NCBI GenBank assembly: GCA_964343305.1
Contig: CAYFJO010000237.1
Span: 1 to 16,126 of the forward strand
From: CAYFJO01 sp964343305
GTDB taxonomy: Bacteria; Planctomycetota; Planctomycetia; Pirellulales; Pirellulaceae
DNA length: 16,126 nt
Direction of reading: 5' to 3'
Shown piece by piece: positions 14,278 through 16,126 of the stretch (position 1 is the stretch's first letter; each line of letters opens with the position of its first letter). The position numbers and the translations under genes were made by a program. The notes beneath the pieces are model-generated. The model ran no database searches. It saw only the letters and a list, made by a program, of their open reading frames with translations, and had not been told where the DNA came from.

Positions 14278-15870
14278 CTAATACGTTGCCGGCTTCCGAC
14301 CACGCGGTGCGCTGCGGCCGGACGACTTGAGATGTTCCAGAAGCTTTTGCAGTTCTTTGCGTTTCGCTTCTTCTTTGAAAAACAGATTCGTCTTTTCACC
14401 GAGGTCGGTCTTCAGGTTATACAGTTGCCCGGTCGCGTCTGGAGCCAATTCAGGCAAGGCGTAGTCTTTCATTATGCCCTTGCTATAGTTGTTTCCGCCC
14501 GACCCCATGTGGTCCAGGTACTTCCATTCGCCCTGTCGAAGCTGAAACTCTCCTCGAAAGCTCTGCGTCAGCATGTGGGGGCGAATCGACTTTGCGTCGT
14601 TCTGAATTCCCAGCATGGCGGGCAGCATGTCGTAGCTATCGACCGCCGCTTCATCGGGCAACTCATAGCCAACAACGGATGCCAGCGTCGCAAAGATGTC
14701 GGTCGTGTTTGTCATCTGGTTCGACACGAGTCCGGCCGGAATGCGTCCGGGCCATCTGGCGATGAAAGGGACACGATGGCCGCCTTCCCAACCGTCACGC
14801 TTCACGCCGCGCCAGCCACCCGAGGCGTCATGCTGATGGTCGCGACGCATCCAGTCAAAGTGAACGGTCTCCGCACCGTTGTCGGAGTTAAACAAAACAA
14901 GCGTGTTGTCATCGATGTCGAGTTCTTTGACCAGATCCAGTACTCGTCCGACAAGCACATCCAGCTCCCAGACAAAGTCGCCACGCGGTCCCGCTTTTGT
15001 TGCACCGTTAAACTCAGGTGCCGGCAGGACGGGAGCGTGAGCAATTTGCGTGGAGAGCACGGCGAAGAAAGGTTCGTCTGGCTTCTTTGCGCGGTGGTCG
15101 GTGATGAACGCTTTCGTTTTCTCGTAGAACAACAGGTCGGCGTTCAGGAAGTCGTAGCCGGGTGACATCCAGCCTTCGTCGTTGTCCCATCGCCACTTGC
15201 CGCCGGGATTCGGAAGGTTGTCTCGTTTGTGTCGCTGGCTGGCGGGAACGGCGACCATGCCGTTTTCGATGTAGATGTACAGCGGGTCGGTGTTGGGGCA
15301 ATTGGGGGTGATGAACGATTCGTCAAACCCGCGTTGATTCGGCCCATCGACAAGCGGGGTACTCTTTTCATAGTCAATGAGCAACGAATTCTTGAACCCG
15401 CCGCCGAGTCGTTTATTGTTCTTGTCATACCAGGTCAGTCCCACATGCCACTTGCCGAAGACGCCGGTGCGGTAGCCTTTCTCTTTCAGCATCTGAGCAA
15501 TGGTGAGCGTACCGGGTTTAAGATAACTGGGACCGCCTGGTCCTTCGAAAGCTCCGCCGCCTCGACCGGTCGAGCGGTAAATCTGCTGACCGGAGTACAG
15601 CCCATAACGCGACGGCGAGCAGATCGTCGACGGGCTGTGAGCATCGGTAAATCGAACTCCCTCTTTAGCCATCTGATCCAGCCGAGGCGTCTTGTAGGCA
15701 GACTTCGGGTTGTAACATGACAGGTCGCCGTACCCGAGGTCGTCGGCGTAAATGATAATAATGTTGGGTTTGTCAGCCCACGCTTCGTCCGTGGCCGCTA
15801 GCGAGGTTGCTAAGACCAAAAAAAGTAGGCTGGCTATCTTGTATTGGTAGTTCATCGATATTCGTTTCAT
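14278..15870 (-). CDS. Secreted sulfatase (formylglycine-dependent)
   Basis: A 530-aa type I sulfatase, longer than the one at 90-1445 and from a different subgroup. Start chosen at ATG 15870 (MKRIS), with ATG 15855 (MNYQYK) equally possible; neither has a good ribosome site. The longer in-frame start at 15957 would run into the upstream gene and spoil the signal peptide. Signal peptide about 1-31 (IASLLFLVLATSLAA). Catalytic parts: IIYADDLGYGD (Asp43, Asp44), CSPSRYGLYSG with Cys84 as the formylglycine precursor, GKWHVG (Lys140, His142), IAHAP (His277), NSDNGAE (Asp329, Asn330) and EGGHRVPFIARWPG. The C-terminal QLYNLKTDLGEKTNL strand is present. It lies 40 nt downstream of the ThuA-like gene, likely the same operon. 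It would act on a sulfated carbohydrate outside the cytoplasm. Confidence 0.95.
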   Translation of the reverse strand: MKRISMNYQYKIASLLFLVLATSLAATDEAWADKPNIIIIYADDLGYGDLSCYNPKSAYKTPRLDQMAKEGVRFTDAHSPSTICSPSRYGLYSGQQIYRSTGRGGGAFEGPGGPSYLKPGTLTIAQMLKEKGYRTGVFGKWHVGLTWYDKNNKRLGGGFKNSLLIDYEKSTPLVDGPNQRGFDESFITPNCPNTDPLYIYIENGMVAVPASQRHKRDNLPNPGGKWRWDNDEGWMSPGYDFLNADLLFYEKTKAFITDHRAKKPDEPFFAVLSTQIAHAPVLPAPEFNGATKAGPRGDFVWELDVLVGRVLDLVKELDIDDNTLVLFNSDNGAETVHFDWMRRDHQHDASGGWRGVKRDGWEGGHRVPFIARWPGRIPAGLVSNQMTNTTDIFATLASVVGYELPDEAAVDSYDMLPAMLGIQNDAKSIRPHMLTQSFRGEFQLRQGEWKYLDHMGSGGNNYSKGIMKDYALPELAPDATGQLYNLKTDLGEKTNLFFKEEAKRKELQKLLEHLKSSGRSAPRGRKPATY

Positions 15871-15910
15871 AAAAGCTGTAGGATGCCAACCATGCGCGTG
15901 CAATCCAGAT

Positions 15911-16126
15911 TTACTTGTAGAACTCGGGTTTGTGAGGTTCGACGCCCAGCTTCTCATAATTGAACCCGGCTTTCAAAGGCTTAAAGTCGCCGATGATGTC
16001 GACTGAACTTTTCGGATTGATGGATTTCTCTATACCGAGGCCCCAGTAGACGGCGTTTACCGTCAGTCGTCTTAGGCGAGCGGCAGATGAGGATTTACCT
16101 GCCGCGTGGTTTGGTTGGGTGAATGG
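15911..16126 (-). CDS. ThuA-like protein, C-terminal part (gene continues past the window)
   Basis: The frame is open from the window edge to TAA at 15911-15913, 71 codons. The sequence RRLTVNAVYWGLGIEKSI followed by SSVDIIGDFKPLKAGFNYEK is the typical end of planctomycete ThuA-like (trehalose utilisation, DUF1037-type) proteins, where a conserved R(R)L.VNA.YW.(L/V)G(M/L/I)E motif closes the class I glutamine amidotransferase-like fold. The start and N-terminal half lie outside the window, so signal peptide and catalytic residues cannot be checked. It is first in the visible part of the cluster and 40 nt upstream of the sulfatase, so probably co-transcribed. The role in sugar metabolism is inferred from the family. 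Confidence 0.65.
   Translation of the reverse strand, partial: PFTQPNHAAGKSSSAARLRRLTVNAVYWGLGIEKSINPKSSVDIIGDFKPLKAGFNYEKLGVEPHKPEFYK

Noticed and set aside
14332..15165. 277-codon plus-strand open frame
   Set aside because: Antisense shadow of the second sulfatase.

Overview
The window looks like a planctomycete chromosome, most likely from the Pirellulaceae (Rhodopirellula-like). I base this on gene content: secreted formylglycine sulfatases, DUF1080 proteins, SGNH/sialate-esterase-like proteins, a ThuA-like protein, and a large Hanks-type kinase fused to WD40 repeats with the N-terminal leader typical of planctomycete kinases. Shine-Dalgarno signals are weak or irregular, and spacers are long. 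The assignment rests on recognition of families, not on a search.

Layout: (1) 1-2657 holds a secreted sulfatase (minus), preceded by very short ORFs joined to it by an ATGA overlap, and an N-terminally truncated DUF1080 remnant (plus). (2) 2658-5300 holds two nested group II introns, both minus. A complete 2391-nt intron (2716-5106) encodes a reverse transcriptase/maturase with a C-terminal HNH domain and has visible domain V, domain VI, branch-point A and EBS1 hairpin. It is inserted inside domain V of a second, 5'-truncated group II intron. Joining the two flanks restores exactly a 34-nt domain V, which fixes both splice boundaries. (3) 5301-5996 has no gene I can support. (4) 5997-9440 is a 1147-aa membrane Ser/Thr kinase with an extracytoplasmic WD40 region of about 14 blades. 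(5) 9441-10160 is a gene-poor spacer with an imperfect palindrome upstream of the kinase. (6) 10161-16126 is a minus-strand cluster of carbohydrate-decoration genes, read from high to low coordinates: ThuA-like protein (partial), sulfatase, two SGNH/sialate O-acetylesterase-like proteins, a sulfatase C-terminal remnant, a 120-bp MITE-like palindrome, and a DUF1080 protein.

How it may work together: the 10-16 kb cluster carries signal peptides throughout and combines ester removal (sulfate by the sulfatase, probably acetyl by the SGNH proteins) with DUF1080 and ThuA-like sugar-processing proteins. That fits stripping and use of a sulfated, acetylated polysaccharide, as is common in marine planctomycetes. 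The substrate cannot be read from sequence. Three truncated genes (DUF1080, sulfatase, intron RT) next to a palindromic element and a nested intron show that the window has been repeatedly rearranged. The most unusual object is the intron-within-intron (twintron-like) arrangement.
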